Shown: positions 1 through 13,167, numbered from the stretch's first letter. The stretch: DNA of 64,000 nucleotides from Burhinus oedicnemus (GCA_008921705.1 VFFE01006711.1:131172-195171); one strand, 5' to 3'. Translations and numbers: made by a program. Notes: generated from the letters alone by a model not told the origin.

Positions 1-831
1 TTTCAGAACACAAAAGCAGCAGACAATAAAGGGAGCTGATACTTGCCTCAGACAGGGGTAATGTCACCAGCTGCAGTGAAGTCAGTCCCAAGAATTTTGC
101 CAGTTACGGCAAAACAGATGAAGGAGAAATAGCAGTTTCTCACCAAACCTACCTTGTTCAAATAGATACTATTTAAAGTTAGTACTGGGTTATAGCAGTT
201 CATTACCACTCTTCTTGGTGGAGGTACCAGCCTCAACCTGAGAACTGATGGACTGGTTAAAGTGCTTTGGATAAAATCAGCTATGTTTATTGAACAGTTT
301 CAGCTGGTGGATTTTAGGTGAATTAAGGAGAGCATTCGTAAAGAATGGAGGGATAAGAACCTTGTGCAGAGAGATGGAAATGAGCAAGTACAGATAATAA
401 TGTCACTGGGACTAGCTGGGCACCTCTGCCCAGAGTCTGAGTTTTATGTAGCTTTGTGATGTCCCCTCCCCCTTGTTTCTTCACTGTGAAACACAGGCAA
501 GTGTAAAAGCCTCTGAAATATTAAACAGCACAGTGCCACACAGGTGCCAGGGCTGGCCAGAGGCAAGTGGCATGGCTTTAAACAGTTGGCTATGAAATGA
601 AGTGTTTTGTGAATTGACCATCTGTCCAAGATTGGCATAACTACGATATAGCAGAGACCATCAGCAGACCATCAACATTGCTATTTAAAATTGTTTACTA
701 TGTTAACATTTTTAAAAATTTGTGGCTGCAGCTCGTCACTGTTCCCATCTCTTCTCTCGCTTTTCTGAAATATCCCTGACACAAGGAAATGGATTTCACA
801 CTGTAATGGAGTTGCATGTGGTAGAGGCGGA

Positions 832-967
832 GTGAAGGCCAGGTAGAGCTGAAGCAGATCTTTGAGTGATCTGATGTAGTGAAAGATATCCCTGCCCATG
901 GCAGGGGGATTGAACTAGGTGATCTTTAAGAGTCCCTTCCGACTCAAACCATTCTATGATTCTGTGA
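832..967 (+). mobile_element. CR1 LINE 3'-end fragment
   Basis: The tail reads CCCTGCCCATGGCAGGGGG, then a GAACTAGGTGATCTTTAAG-like stretch, then CCATTCTATGATTCTGTGAT. The same tail, diverged, closes the copies ending near 17545, 40556 and 53185. The upstream part (from about 832) is worn but still aligns with the end of the CR1 reading frame, around the AAGGCCAGG and CTTTGAG stretches. It is a severely 5'-truncated insertion in sense with the host gene. Boundaries are good to about 15 bases. Confidence 0.85.
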
Positions 968-3244
968 TCTCTATCTAGCATTGCATGCGCTGACATAACA
1001 CTGGGAGTGTAAGAGGTCTCTTTGTGCCAAAAAGTTTGAGATGAGATCATGGTTTTGTTGCCTCTTGTGGCAGCATTAGAGTGTAATGTTCCTCCCTCCT
1101 AGCCTTCCAAATTGTTCTCCTTTGTGGAAGGCCAAGAGACAGCAAGAGATAATTTATTCTTCCTCTGTTTTAAGGGCTGAAAAGTATACAATTTCCTTAC
1201 TAGTCAGCCCATTTATCCTCATTCCAGTAGCCAGTCTGGTATTAACTATTACTTTAATTTCATCTCCTTTTCCATGTATCTTCCTTCCTACCCTAATAGT
1301 TGTGTCTAGGTGAGTCTGAGTCTTTCTTGTAGTGGCATACTCATCCTTAATGCAGCGTTCTTTATAGAGCATGTATATATGTTTTGGGATAGAGACTGAC
1401 TGAAGACAATGAATGACCCAAGAACATCTCTCCCAAGAAGAAAACCTTACTGTAGGTGTGTATGAAAGAGTCGTAACTAGGGGAAATGGAAAACTAGGCA
1501 TCACATGGAAAACAGGGACATAAAAGATGAATATCATGAGAAGCTTCATTTATAATGAGCTTTATTTACTTTGGACTAGTCTCTCTTTAGGCTTGATAAA
1601 ACATTCACGTAAAGATTTGAGTGTTCATGAGGCCTAATAAAAATAAACAGACCAGAAACTCCTGAAATGATAAATCTCTTGGGCCATGTAAATTGCTGAT
1701 TCCCTGTAGCCAGGGGTTGAAACCTACTGAGCAGCTGTCTGACCATCAACTCATCCATCTTCACAATGTATTAGAGATTTTTCCTGCTCCAGGCTATCCC
1801 TGTTTATACCCCAATAATGGAGCACACCCCACTGTCTATATGCAGTGAACACGTGTCTATAAACTTTACAACTCAGGGTGTATCAGTCACCCACGCTGTT
1901 AGGTTGTTTTCAGTGCCTTTCAGGATTAAGTTCAAAGCACTTGTGAAGTTCAAGTACGTTTAAGGGGATATCACAAGAAATAGGAAAGGCGATCATGGGG
2001 ATTGTGAGTTTATCACTAACTTGCCCTTCAGAGAAAAGTTACTCCCTTAGTGTCACTCTTTTCCCTGTCCCTTTTGTAGCTCTGCTTAGGTTACCGTACT
2101 TTTAGGCCAAGTGTCTTCTCTTGCTTTGATTAGGATTAATGACTCTTAGGGCCCAGTATTTGGGGCTGGAAGATGCTATTGTTTGTAATACGCTTACAGT
2201 GCAAGTGGCTTCTTTCTTGTTGTGCCATTGATTGATTAGTGGAGTTTGTCCAAGTAATTTTCCCTCTTGATATGTGCACTTTCCTTCTTTACCACAAAGT
2301 TGGTGTGAAGATTAGCTAATTAATCTCATGAGATTCTTTAATGAAAGGAATGCCTTACTGAGCAACAGAACAAAGTACAGGCAATATGTATGAACACAAC
2401 TCATTCCAGATCTCTACAAAGCTGAGTTTTCTTTTCTCCTCTGAGCAAGTAAGACTGTAAGACTGTCTCAGTTTAAAAAAAAAAAAAAAAGTTTTTTCCC
2501 TGTTTGGTACAATGCAGAACATCTGTTGCAAAAGAACAGGTGATTAAGAATTGAAACTAGATTGCACTGTCCAAAATAAAGTGCCTATAGTACTGTAGCT
2601 TTCCTGAATTTTTTATCTTTGCTTCTTTATTTCTTCTCGGAACATAATAATCAAATACAATCATTGTTATGAGTTAGGTTTTGTTCCAGAATGGAAGTTA
2701 AGTTTCTACTGTGTTTTACTTAAGTTTTAAGGAATAGATTTTCAATCTGTTTTAGGTGATAAAGCTTTTTATGTCAATTGTATGTAAAAGAAGAGAAAGC
2801 AGTGTGTAATAATAATGAAACAGGAATATGAAAATTTGATTCCGTGACAGGCGACTAAATTAGACCCAAACGAGCTGTGGAATTAAGAGATAAGAATCTA
2901 GAATTTGATTTGAGAGAGATTTGAAAAAATGAGTTTAATCTTTTCATGTTCCTTCCCTCAGAACTGATTGCTCTGGAGCTAATGTTTATGCATGTGATTA
3001 GGAGCTGAGTCTGACAAATTCTATTTTCAGCACTGCTACAGGATCACGTCGAGTGAAACTAACCTTGGTGCTTCAGGCTCATACAGCACTTCTAGCTTCC
3101 AAAGCTCTTGCTAAGTTAAGATGGACCTTTAAATTAAAAGGAATGTAAAATGTAAGGTGTTCTTGTTTGTTCTAAAACTGACGTTATAACCCCGGATATT
3201 TAAAATTAACATTAACACTGAATGGAAACTTAGCAGTTTCAGAT

Positions 3245-3395
3245 TGGGTAGGCCCAAAGAATTTGTGGAATCTTCATCCTTGAAGGTATTCAAAAATTGA
3301 CAAGGCCCTGAGCATTTATCTGTACGTTTGAAGCTGGCTCAGTATGGAGCAGGAGTTTGGAGTAAAAGACTGTCAGAGGTTTTTACCTACCTAAA
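3245..3395 (+). mobile_element. Old CR1 LINE 3'-end fragment
   Basis: The stretch keeps CR1 landmarks in order: a GCCCA-AGA-TTTGTGGAATCT segment (the worn codons of the [10 protein letters not shown] region), a CCTTGAAGGTATTCAAAA segment, then a GAGCAGGAGTTTGGA segment and a CAGAGGT remnant of the 3' untranslated end. It differs in detail from the tails at 832, 40450 and 53060, so it belongs to another, apparently older CR1 subfamily. The terminal short repeats are lost. A short call from recognisable blocks rather than an alignment. Confidence 0.6.
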
Positions 3396-3977
3396 TTAAA
3401 TAATTTAAATTATAAATCACTTTATAATTCTATATAAAACAAAAGTAGCTCTGAAACATTCTGCAGTAATCTATTAAGTCATTAATGAAATGTTTTCTTT
3501 ATTGTGTTTAGTATTACATTTCTATTTTTGCATAAGGATGACACATTTACAGTCCTCGTTAAGACACTAGGTGCATTAGCTCAAGTAAGGACAAAATGTA
3601 GAATCTTTATTTTCATGTAATTCTTGAGTAATGGAAATGGAAGCTGCACTTTAAAAAGCTAAGATTTTAAAAGTGATGCTAATCTTCAGGGACTCCTTTC
3701 CCCCCATCTCATCTTTTTTCTTCCTTTAGTTAAAAGTTATTACCTCAAAGTGTCCTAGTTTCAGCTGGGACAGACTTAGTATTTTTTTTCTAGTGGTTGC
3801 TATATTTCAGATTTGGTGTGAAAGGAATGTCAACAATGCATATTGTTTTAGTTGTTGCTAAGCAATATGTATACTTTTCAAGGACTCTTTTCAGCTTCCC
3901 ATAAAAGCTGAGAAGGAGCGTGGACAGAACGATGGAATGCCCAGTGGAATACTCCATTCTATAGACATCACGCTCAG

Positions 3978-3986
3978 TATATAAAT
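3978..3986 (+). promoter_or_regulatory. TATA box of the solo LTR
   Basis: TATATAAAT lies 227 bases into the LTR, preceded by a CACGCTCAG stretch. It marks the likely U3 promoter of the retroviral LTR, with transcription expected about 25-30 bases downstream in the sense direction of the host gene. Activity is unknown. Confidence 0.6.
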
Positions 3987-4134
3987 GAGGTTAGCTGGGG
4001 GACGGGGGGTAATCACGATCACTGCTCGGGACGGTGCCAATTCACGAATTTACCCCGTGGTGAGAGTGACTTGTGTCTTGTATATTCTTTTACCATTGTT
4101 GTTTTTGTTATTTTTCCTTTTCTGTTACTGTTCT

Positions 4135-4140
4135 ATTAAA
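4135..4140 (+). promoter_or_regulatory. Polyadenylation signal of the solo LTR
   Basis: ATTAAA lies about 150 bases downstream of the LTR TATA box and about 140 bases before the LTR end, where the R-region polyadenylation signal of this kind of LTR is expected. It is in the host gene's sense direction. Confidence 0.5.
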
Positions 4141-7100
4141 CCGTCTTTGTCTCAACCCATGAGGGGATTTTTTCCTCCTTCACCCTCCTTTTCTCCCTCT
4201 TCTCCCTGCTCTTCTAGGGGCAGGGAGCAGCTGGGCGAGCAGCTGCAAGGTCCTCGCTGCTGGCTGGGGTTAAACCAGGACACAGAGAAAGGCATATATT
4301 TTAAGAATTCACCCTGGCTGCTGGGATTGCAGATTACTCTTGGGAAAGTGAAGGTCGATGTCTCTCTCTGTTCATAGTCCAGCCCACAATCAGTGACTCA
4401 GCAGCACACAGAAACCCTGAAGATGTGGCAACCTCTTCACCTTTAATGGAAAAAGTAGTAGTTGAATCTTTTCAGGTCTGGTCCAAGGTGAGGCACTTTT
4501 GAGAATGAGGCTTTTGCCAAAGTTCAGCCACAGAGAGAAAAGGCTGTAGGTAGCAACCTGTCCACTTGACGAATGTCCCCATGCTGATGAGCTTCGAGTA
4601 GTGAACCAGGCTGTGTGTGGGTGCACTGCCCTCTTTTGGATTTTGGTAGAAACAGGATCAGCCCCAACCCACTTGGTGCTTCAGATGTTTTCTGAGCTGT
4701 AGTTCAGAGTAAGGAGCGGTTGTTATTCTACACTGTTCTGTCTTAGGAAAAATCTTCTCTCCCCACCTCTGGATTTTTTTTTTTTTTATTTTTTTTTTTA
4801 CAGCTCCATTCATATCAAGTAGGATTAGCGGGGAGAACATCTGGATCACATCTGCACAGATGTCTCGGCCTCGTTTGCTCTTCATGAGTCTATATTGCAT
4901 TGACCCAACCCTATACATGGGACTTTGGTGGTAAAAAAATCAGATAACGTGGAGAAACCACAATAAACTGGGATTAGTCAAAATAGAGAAAGCTGAGCAA
5001 CAATAACAGCCATTGTTTGTTAATACAGTTAATACATTAGTAGATTTGGATTTGCTAGGTTCAGTATAGAGAAGGTCACTAGTACTTACTCACTGACATT
5101 CAGACAACAGTCACATATTAATGAAAATCTATTGTTGTGTACTGTGCTTGAAAAAGAAACATTGAAAAGCCAGCTGGCTATTAAGATTATGATTATCACA
5201 GAAAATCATAACAGTAGTTGTAATTCTGGAAGTCTTCCTAAACACAAAAAAGTAAGTTTTTGTTTAACTTGAATGTTTAGATCTTGAAAGAATTAAAGCT
5301 TTTTCTCTTTCATTTATTACAAACTATTAGTTATTTCAGTCAATATGGGAAGTGGCACCAGTGAGCTGCAATGACCTTTTATTCACTTGGAACAATCAGA
5401 ACGAAGTTTTTTAAAGCTCACAGTTACTCATTAAAAACTTTTTACAAATTATTAAAACAAGTCCATTAAAAAGCATCCGGGTAGGAATCTAAATATTGTG
5501 CCTAACCAGAAATGGCCTAGGGACAAAAAGCAGAGGATTAGACAGTTTATAATATAAATGTTTAAGGCCACATTTTTCGTAAATCCCATAACAGAAGACA
5601 TCGTGTTCAGCCAAGGTAGCCAATCAAAGGTCTTATTCAGTGCATAGGGTAAGAGGACTGCTCTAGTTTCTAGAAATGTAATTTTAAAATGTGTGTTTGC
5701 TAAGACAGCTGGTGGTGTTTTCCATTCGATGCATAGAGGGAATTCTATAAAAACAGATGAAATGTCTTGTTTGTTTGTTTTTTTCTGGTTAGCATATGCG
5801 TGTGGTGGTGTTCAGTGGCTTTTCAGTGCTCTTTGCTTAGCCACTTATAAGCATGTGCCATAAAAATGAGTAAAATACCTTACACTTCTAGTATTCCAAA
5901 ACCCTTGAACAGGACATTTTGTGCAGAAAAGCTACTGACGTTTCATGTATTTTGTGATAATTTCCACATGTCAATGCAGGCGATTTTCTGGCTATGTGTA
6001 AAACAGGGAGGCAGACATATTTTCCGAATGTAAAAATTTCTTCCCAAATGTCTTCTCTTCCTTTTGAGATTCTTTTGTACTTTCACTAAATATATTATTT
6101 TGTATAACTGAAGGGGCCATCAGCAGATTTTTGGAAGTGACTGTTTATGTCTCTGTCTGAAGCTTGCATAAGGGGGAATTATATACAGTGTTTCTTTTAT
6201 TTTTGTAAGTTGCTGTTGGTATACACATTCACTTTTTCTGTCTGGTGAAACAACCCCAAATGATTCCCACAGGTAATAAAAAAAATAGAACTTTCATTGG
6301 CCGCTTTCTTCTGCGGTCACCTTTGGCCTATAATGAACTTCTTCACTAATACAGAACAGGTAAATGGGTTCTTTTTTCCAGCCACTAGCCAGCTTTTTAT
6401 TTCAAACCACATTCATCAAGATGCCAAATGCAATTCTCAACAATTCTTCTATTAGGAACGCTGTACAATCCCAGCTTTCAAAAATATTGGCAGGTGATAA
6501 TTTTTCTCTTTTAAAAGATAGTCCTTTTCCATATAGTATTCTGCTGACAAGAGATTGTCTTATCGCTCAGTGAGTGCTAAATCTTTCATGTGTGCAAACA
6601 AGATGAATTCACCATCTGAACCTTTCACCGCATCATTTCTCTTACCTTTGAACAGCCAAGATTTGAGGAAGATGGTAGTGTCTTACCAGTTATGGACCTC
6701 CTGCGCATTCTTGAGGGAAACGATGCTAGAGTTTCCAGTCTCCAGATCTGGACTGAGTTTGAATCTAAATTACACTATCTAGTAATCATGAGCATAGTTT
6801 TATTTGGAGGAGACCTGGAGTATGGTACCCTCCGCATCAGCAAAGTACAGACTGATTTAATGAGTTTGGGTTATGTGTCTTTGTATGAATAAGAACCTTT
6901 TTATTCTTAAGTCACTGAGTTATAGTTGCAAAATAACTTCTCCACAGACCTCTTCCTTGTATTAAAGTGGTCATTTCTACTTATTTCTGAGACCATTCCA
7001 AACCAGGTCATCATTCAAAGGCATTATTATTTTTTTGTTCAGTGTTGAAATTGTAAGTCTGTCACTGAAGTCTTTTCTTTCCCTACAAAATTACTGCACT

Positions 7101-9094
7101 TTCTGAATTAACAAGAACTTCTGGCAATAAAACACTTCACAGTGCCCTGATTGAATTATTAGTGTATTATTTTAATGGTGTCTTAATGAAATTGCTCAGC
7201 AACTAACCTTGTCTTTTAGTTGGCATTAGAGACAGCTTCAAAACTGTCAGCTCTAGCTCATTTCATGTTTTCATTTAGTTGCTAATACTGTTAGCCAATT
7301 TATTTAAAGCAGAGACTTGGGCCAAATTTTGGTGGCATTACTCATGAGCGCAGTTCTACAGCAGTTGATGTTAACCCATGAGTAAAGCTTGTTAAACTTT
7401 GCAAAAGCTTCAGTTTCCTCTTTCTCTGTTAATATCCAAATGAATGTTTGAGTTATTTCTTTTTGGTAATTTTGTCCCTAATTTATTTGCTTTTGCAACC
7501 ACTTACTGCTTCCAGCAACTCAGTCCTGTAAAAAGAGTCAGTCTAATTTGCGTTACAGTAGTGTTGCATTTATTTCAGAATGTCGTGGCCAAAGCAGTTC
7601 CTTTCTTTGGCTTGTTCCATTTTATTTCTTGTTCTAGGTCCTGAAAAAGGTTAAGCAATGAGATAATTCAGTTAATTAGAAGAGGGCACATTGCTTTGAA
7701 TCTGGAGAATCAGGTTCTATCTTTATACAGTCTTCATGCCTTGTAAATGGCGATGTGCAAAGTGGCAGAAATTACATTTCATTATGCTGGGATTCCATGG
7801 CGCTGATGCTCTTGCAATCGGTTACCATGTTAAAAAACCAAACCCCACAACCCTCTAAAATGATGTAACTGACATGCAAAAAAGTTGGTGGGGTGGGGAG
7901 CAAATATTTAGATAATTCAAGTAGGGGATGTTAAGAGTGGGACATTTCTGTTCTTTCTTGCTAATTTCCTCTGTTGCTGTACTGCACTCTTCTGTTTTCC
8001 TGTGAGAAATGTTACTTGTTCCATGTGGGTCCCCAGCGTTGGGTCTGTGCCTGAAGCATGTAGTAGGTGACAGGGTGAAGGTTCTTTCGGTAGATTTGAC
8101 CTGATTTGCATTTCATCCCTGTATCTGGTCAGATGATGTGACTCAGACCTGTTGATACGTCAGAAGTGAGTGAAACAATAGGTAAATCTATGAGATATAC
8201 TTGAATTTTTTTCATACTACTGTATTTCACTGATACTATGCTCTTTCCTACAAAATGTTAGAGAAAAGTTGGTCCAAGTAGAGATATGAGGGGCTAAGAT
8301 AGAAGATTGAGAGCAGTTCTGGACTTGTTTTGATTAAGCCACTGAATCTGGTGTTCAGGGCAGTTGTAGAAGGATCACAATTCCATCTGTAGAAGCAAAA
8401 TCAGAATCCTCTGGTGAAGCATTCCTGGGTTTCTTTGTGAGGACAGCAAAAATCCACATAATTGTCAAGGGCAATCTGCCATCAGCAGAGTTAGCACCAA
8501 AAAAGGGGTGAAGAAAGTGTGGACTGTTTAAGATCTATAATTATGTTTTGTGTTCATTTGTCACTTCTAGGAAAAGCAAATCAAGTTGCTTGCTTTTCAG
8601 GGGGTGGATGATTAATGGGTGCCTTGCATTTGCTTGCAAAAGCCTGTGTCGATTTTATTGACTTTTTTTACAGAGAAAAAACCCAATCCATCTGAAGCAT
8701 CAGGAAGTGCAGCATGTGCTTGCTGTGCCTGGTGTGAGTAAGCAGATTCTGATCATTGCTGAGCACTGATCTGAACAGGGAGCAATTACTTTTGCTGACG
8801 AGAAGTAGTCTTCGCTTATCCTCACTCTTCATTTTTGTTTAATATAAGGCAACAATAAACCAAACCAGAGGCACTCTAAGGTTGGTATCCCTTTACCAAG
8901 GGCTTTTGCTGGGTGTGAGAGGCAGATATGTATGCTTCATTTTACTCCTGTGTTAATAGCTTTATTTTGCAATGGTAGAATCAGAGGTAGTTTAAAAACT
9001 GTCAAGAGAAAAATGAGGGGCCCAGTTCTTCACATAAGAAGTTGCTAGATCAGCCCACCTGAGCTGATAATGTTATTGTTTATCTTTTTCATTC

Positions 9095-10420
9095 ACTCTC
9101 CAGTGACATATGTAGGAACAGCCATGCTAAATCAGACGTAATCTTAACCAATTCCACTCTCTGTTGAGAGGAAAGTGTCAGATCAGGGCAAGTATATAAT
9201 GATATTTTTCTATATATTTTCCCAGAATTCAGCAGTCTGTGGTTCAGATTCCTGAGTCAACAGTGATATTTTTGAATTTATAGATTTTATTTTTTTTTTC
9301 TCCAGGAACATTGTCTGTTCATTTTTCCTATTCATATAAACTTTTGACATCTACAACAAACTTATAGCAAGGAGTTCCATGGTTTAACCAGGTAAAAAAA
9401 ATCATGGCCTTACCTATGTTTTTTTGTCTCACTTTTGATAATTTCATTTGATGGTCATGAGTTTTGTATTATGACAGAGTGAATAATTGTTCTCTAAGCA
9501 TTTCCAGGCCATTCATAGTTTTGTAGACTTCGGTCAAATTGCCTGTCATTTATGTCTTTTAGAAGTTGAATAGTTTCTTTATTTGCTGCTTGTATGAAAA
9601 TTGTTTCATAGTTGTCTTCAATCACCCTTATAGCTATTCTGTGGTTTCTACTATAGCCTTTTTTTTTTTTTTTTTTAAGACGGAGGATGATAATACCACC
9701 CAGCGTTAAAGATGCGGGAATACAGCATTATTTGTTATGCTGTTTAATTCTTTCCTAATAATTCCTACATCTGTAATTGAGGTATTTTGATAGGATCTGA
9801 GGACTGAGCTTTTATTTTCACAGACCTCTTCATTGAAACCCCCAGACTCCTTTCCTGAAGGACGTGTCTACTCAGAGCCTATTGTTCTGTCTGTTATGCT
9901 GGGATTGCATTTCTCCATCTGTGGGTTGTTTGGGTTTTTTTCATACATCATCACTGAATTTCACCTGTCATTTTACTGCTGAAGTACTCAGTATTGTGAA
10001 ATCCTTTTACAGATCTTCGTAGCTGGCCTTTGTTTTCATCATTCTGAATACCTTACTGCCATCAGCAAACTTTGTCACCTATCTTTCCTTCCTTCTTTCC
10101 AGATCGTTAATGACTAAATTAAACAACACAAAGCATCGGGGAAATTCCAAATGAACAGTTCTCTCCATTGTGAAAACTGAAATTGATGCTGGTCTTCTAA
10201 CCATAAATTAATCTATGGAAAGGTCTTTCATCCCATGACAATTTCAGATCCTTTGGCAAGGGAGCCCCTCAAAAATCCTATTAGACTCATCAGCTAGGTT
10301 GTCTTTCCCTACAGGCTCTAAGAACCTGGATAGATTTAAGGTGTGATTTTCATGTGCAAAAGCCATGTTGATTCCTCAGTGATGTCCAGAATATGCTTGT
10401 CCAGAAACCAGTGTTAGCTG
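9095..10420 (-). mobile_element. Ancient CR1 LINE copy, antisense, about 1.3 kb
   Basis: Read on the minus strand, this diverged block keeps recognisable CR1 landmarks. On the plus strand these include AGGAACAGCCATGCTAAATC (near 9115), GCAAGGAGTTCCATGG (near 9368), TTTCATTTGATGGTCATGAG (near 9443), GCCATCAGCAAACTTTGTCA (near 10058), TCCAGATCGTTAATGA (near 10100) and CAAAAGCCATGTTGATTC (near 10358). These follow the order of a CR1 element from 3' end through the reverse-transcriptase region, reverse-complemented. The resemblance is to the old CR1 families shared with turtles and crocodilians, recalled from memory. No frame is open. An 18-T run at 9659-9676 and unaligned stretches interrupt it. 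Confidence 0.7.
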
Positions 10421-11889
10421 GGAAAGCAGTGATGTGTTGTATTAAGCACTGTAGAACGAGGGCAAGAAGATCGCTTCTTTGAGGAGCTCGCATTTCAGGA
10501 AATCTAGCGTGCTTTCTATGGTGAAGTCAGAAATTATAAAAACAGCTTATTTCTGATCTGTTATCTTAGATATTCTAAGATATTAAAGTTTATGACTTCT
10601 AAATTTAGATTTACTTTGTTATTGTTACTGGTTTTATTTTCTATGCTTTTCCTGTTCAACACGTCTGTGTCCACTTTTCTGTATAAGCAACTGCATCAAC
10701 TCAATGGGTAAGACTACTTCAAAGCAGAAATTAGCTTCATTTATTTTGAAGAAAATTCTAAAGTCTAGTTTTTCTGTATTTCATATGCTGCAACAACAAA
10801 AACATTAAAATTAATTGTATTTTCCCTCCTTTCTCATTTATGTTCCTGGCAACTTAGGCAATAAAACTAAGCTAATGTGGCTGCAACTGCATTAGCATGT
10901 GGTGCAGCTTATTGGAAGTGGCTTGTAGAATGAAATGGTTGATGTTGAGATGACATCTATCTGCAATATGAGTGTTTTGTAGGCAGAGGGTCTGACTTTA
11001 GTGCTAACCTGATACTCTGAACTAAATGTCCAGTGTTGGTTGGAGCACATTAGATGCACTCCTGAAATGTATATTCTGGTTTTGTTCCCTTGAAAGGCAA
11101 TTCAGTTTCTGTGCTCTGAGATCACTGTGGTGTGAGTCAGAACACGGTATGTAAGGATTTGATATAGAGATTTCCCCCAAAAATTTGGGGGATTCATTTC
11201 AGAAGTGCACTCCTGGTCTTATCGGAAAGGTTCATGTAGATAGAGCATTTCACTCTTGTTTTGACAGATTTTTCATACAGATATCAATTTCTGCTTCTTA
11301 TCCAATAAATGCTGTCTCTTGGGCTTGTAACTCTGATTATTTACATGCAGATATGTTGTAATTAAATTTATTTTTCTTATCTTGTAAGAAACATGATGCT
11401 CTGACTCTGATGTGAGTAGTGACTGCTTAGTCAACTCTAGGTTGTTGGTTTTTTTTGTGGCACCTGTGCAAAGAGATTGGCAATGCCAGGGTACAACGGT
11501 GGAGCAGACAATGCTGTCCCAGCACTGAAAGTTGGTCTCATAGTTAACAATCTGACTAGTGGCTGGAGAGTCATCCATCAACTCCCTCCCCTGTCTCCAA
11601 CTCTCTGTATGCTCTTGTATAAATCTGGCAGTTCTGCACAGCTCTGCCACATCTAAAACACTATTGCTATTGGCATGTGTAGCAAAACTGATGGCGTCTG
11701 AAACACTATGTATATACAGAATGGCTGGTCATAGCAATGCAAGAGCTAAGGCTTCTGGAGGTTATAGATACCTGAAAACACAATAGTAATAGCCCAGGGT
11801 GGTAGTTAGCAGATTAAAGCCAAAATCAGCAGTGCTGGCAAGTCTGTTTAGGCACTTAACTTTTATTGATTGAATGAGGAATTAGGTGC

Positions 11890-11990
11890 TTCAGTGCCTC
11901 AACAGTTTGTCCCTCAATTCCCATTCTAAGAAACGGAGATAAGAGCACTTTCACACTTCAGAGGAGTGGTCTGACAGAAAATGTGTTAAG
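11890..11990 (-). repeat. MIR-like SINE remnant, antisense (tentative)
   Basis: A degraded stretch resembles a reverse-complemented CORE-SINE/MIR: GTGCCTCAACAG, then CAATTCCCATTCTAAGAAACGG (recalling a 'cccatctgtaaaatggg' core) and ATAAGAGCAC. Too diverged for certainty. Confidence 0.4.
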
Positions 11991-12649
11991 GCAGTGATGT
12001 GCTTGGGTATGACAGTGATGAGGTCAGATGAGTTCCTTGTGCAGGTAGAAGGAAATATGTGAGACTAGAGTGGATCTTGATTAACAACTTGCCTTAAAGG
12101 CACAATCCAAAGTCAATGACAAGACTCTTATTAACTTCAGGGAGCTTGGATCAAGCCCATTGATTTGTGCTTATTTCTGCTCTAGTTGCTATAGTCCAAA
12201 TTAATGCTGCACTGTGATGTTTTCAAATACCAACATAAACAAAATCCATTCAAGAAGGAATTAATAAAAACAGGAAAATCATAATGCCTGAATCATAGTA
12301 CTGAATTGATAAAAGTTAACCATAGCAACATTGCCCCAGAAATTAGTCTGGTAAGAAAAAAGAACTGACTGATAAACATCATAATTTAAATTTTGGCTTC
12401 AGAAGCTGGATAGGCTACTTAGTGACAGTAGATGATCTGTATATTGACATTTTGATTATTAATGCTTTCTGTGTAGCTTCTATCATGCAATCTTCAGTTT
12501 AGAAATCACATCAGTGGCATGATTGATGTATTTGAAAGTGTTAAATGAAAATAACAATGTTTAATTCTAATAATGCATGTTTTCACAAGATTTCAAAAGG
12601 AAATCAGAGATGCAAAAGGAGACTGTACCTTTATGCTATTATAGAATCA

Positions 12650-12725
12650 TTACCCTATTTTATGTTTGAGATACAGTGTGATAATGTAACTGGTCTAAGA
12701 TCACTTGGGATATTAAAGTTCAGGG
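12650..12725 (+). repeat. MIR-like SINE remnant (tentative)
   Basis: The blocks ACCCTATTTTATGTTTGAGA and GGTCTAAGATCACTTGGG are in the order and spacing of the MIR core and the 'ccaaggtcaca' stretch. Strongly decayed; called on those blocks only. Confidence 0.4.
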
Positions 12726-13124
12726 ATTTTGAAGAATCCCAACATTATAAGTCCCAAGCCAAACTGTTATGCTATCAATGGATTTTCTATAAATAGATAA
12801 AAACCTCTAGCAGTTACCCAATAATGAAGGACACTTCCTATGTAGATTATGTCTATTAAGACCTTCAAATGCAAATAGGTTTTTAGCATCTGGTGTCTAT
12901 CAAGACTCATGGCACCTGGTAATTCATAGGTAGTGAGTTAAGTTATATCTAATTCTACCTGCCTAAATGAAAGAAAGAGAAGAAAATGGAGTATATGATT
13001 TTTGCAATGTTCAGTCCCAGATAGGAATTTGCTCTGAGAAATGCCAGGTGTGGATCCTTTCATTTCAGGCTTCTCTAAGAACAGATTAGTGTTTGCCATT
13101 TGCAAAGCAACAGCAGCACCAGTA

Positions 13125-13128
<4 letters not shown>

Positions 13129-13162
<34 letters not shown>
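13129..13162 (+). repeat. Poly-A run of 34 nt
   Basis: An uninterrupted run of 34 A residues, the longest mononucleotide run in the window. No recognisable SINE or processed gene precedes it, so it may be a simple mononucleotide microsatellite or the tail of a retrocopy too decayed to see. Its length may be unreliable in assembly. Confidence 0.95.

Positions 13163-13167
<5 letters not shown>

Larger units (their letters stand above)
3751..4282 (+). mobile_element. Solo LTR of an avian endogenous retrovirus (ERVL-like)
   Basis: The element starts TGTCCTAGTTTCAGCTGGGA and ends GGGGTTAAACCAGGACA, so it has TG...CA ends and partly inverted termini. It is about 532 bp long. A TATA box (3978-3986) and an ATTAAA polyadenylation signal (4135-4140) lie in the expected order, followed by a pyrimidine-rich stretch. 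The flanks are CAAAG (3746-3750) and CAGAG (4283-4287), matching at 4 of 5 positions, consistent with a decayed 5-bp target-site duplication. No internal gag, pol or env region is present, so this is a solo LTR left by recombination. I recognise it as an abundant avian LTR type but cannot name the family. A 130-codon open frame inside it is incidental. Confidence 0.85.

Noticed and set aside
1154..1549. 131-codon minus-strand frame as a gene
   Set aside because: No recognisable domain; composition fits translated AT-rich intron sequence.
3985..4377. 130-codon open frame, + strand
   Set aside because: It lies inside and runs out of the solo LTR (3751-4282); its serine/proline-rich part is the translated pyrimidine-rich LTR tract.
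11273..11650. 125-codon minus-strand frame as a gene
   Set aside because: It begins at GTG rather than ATG and shows no known motif or exon structure.
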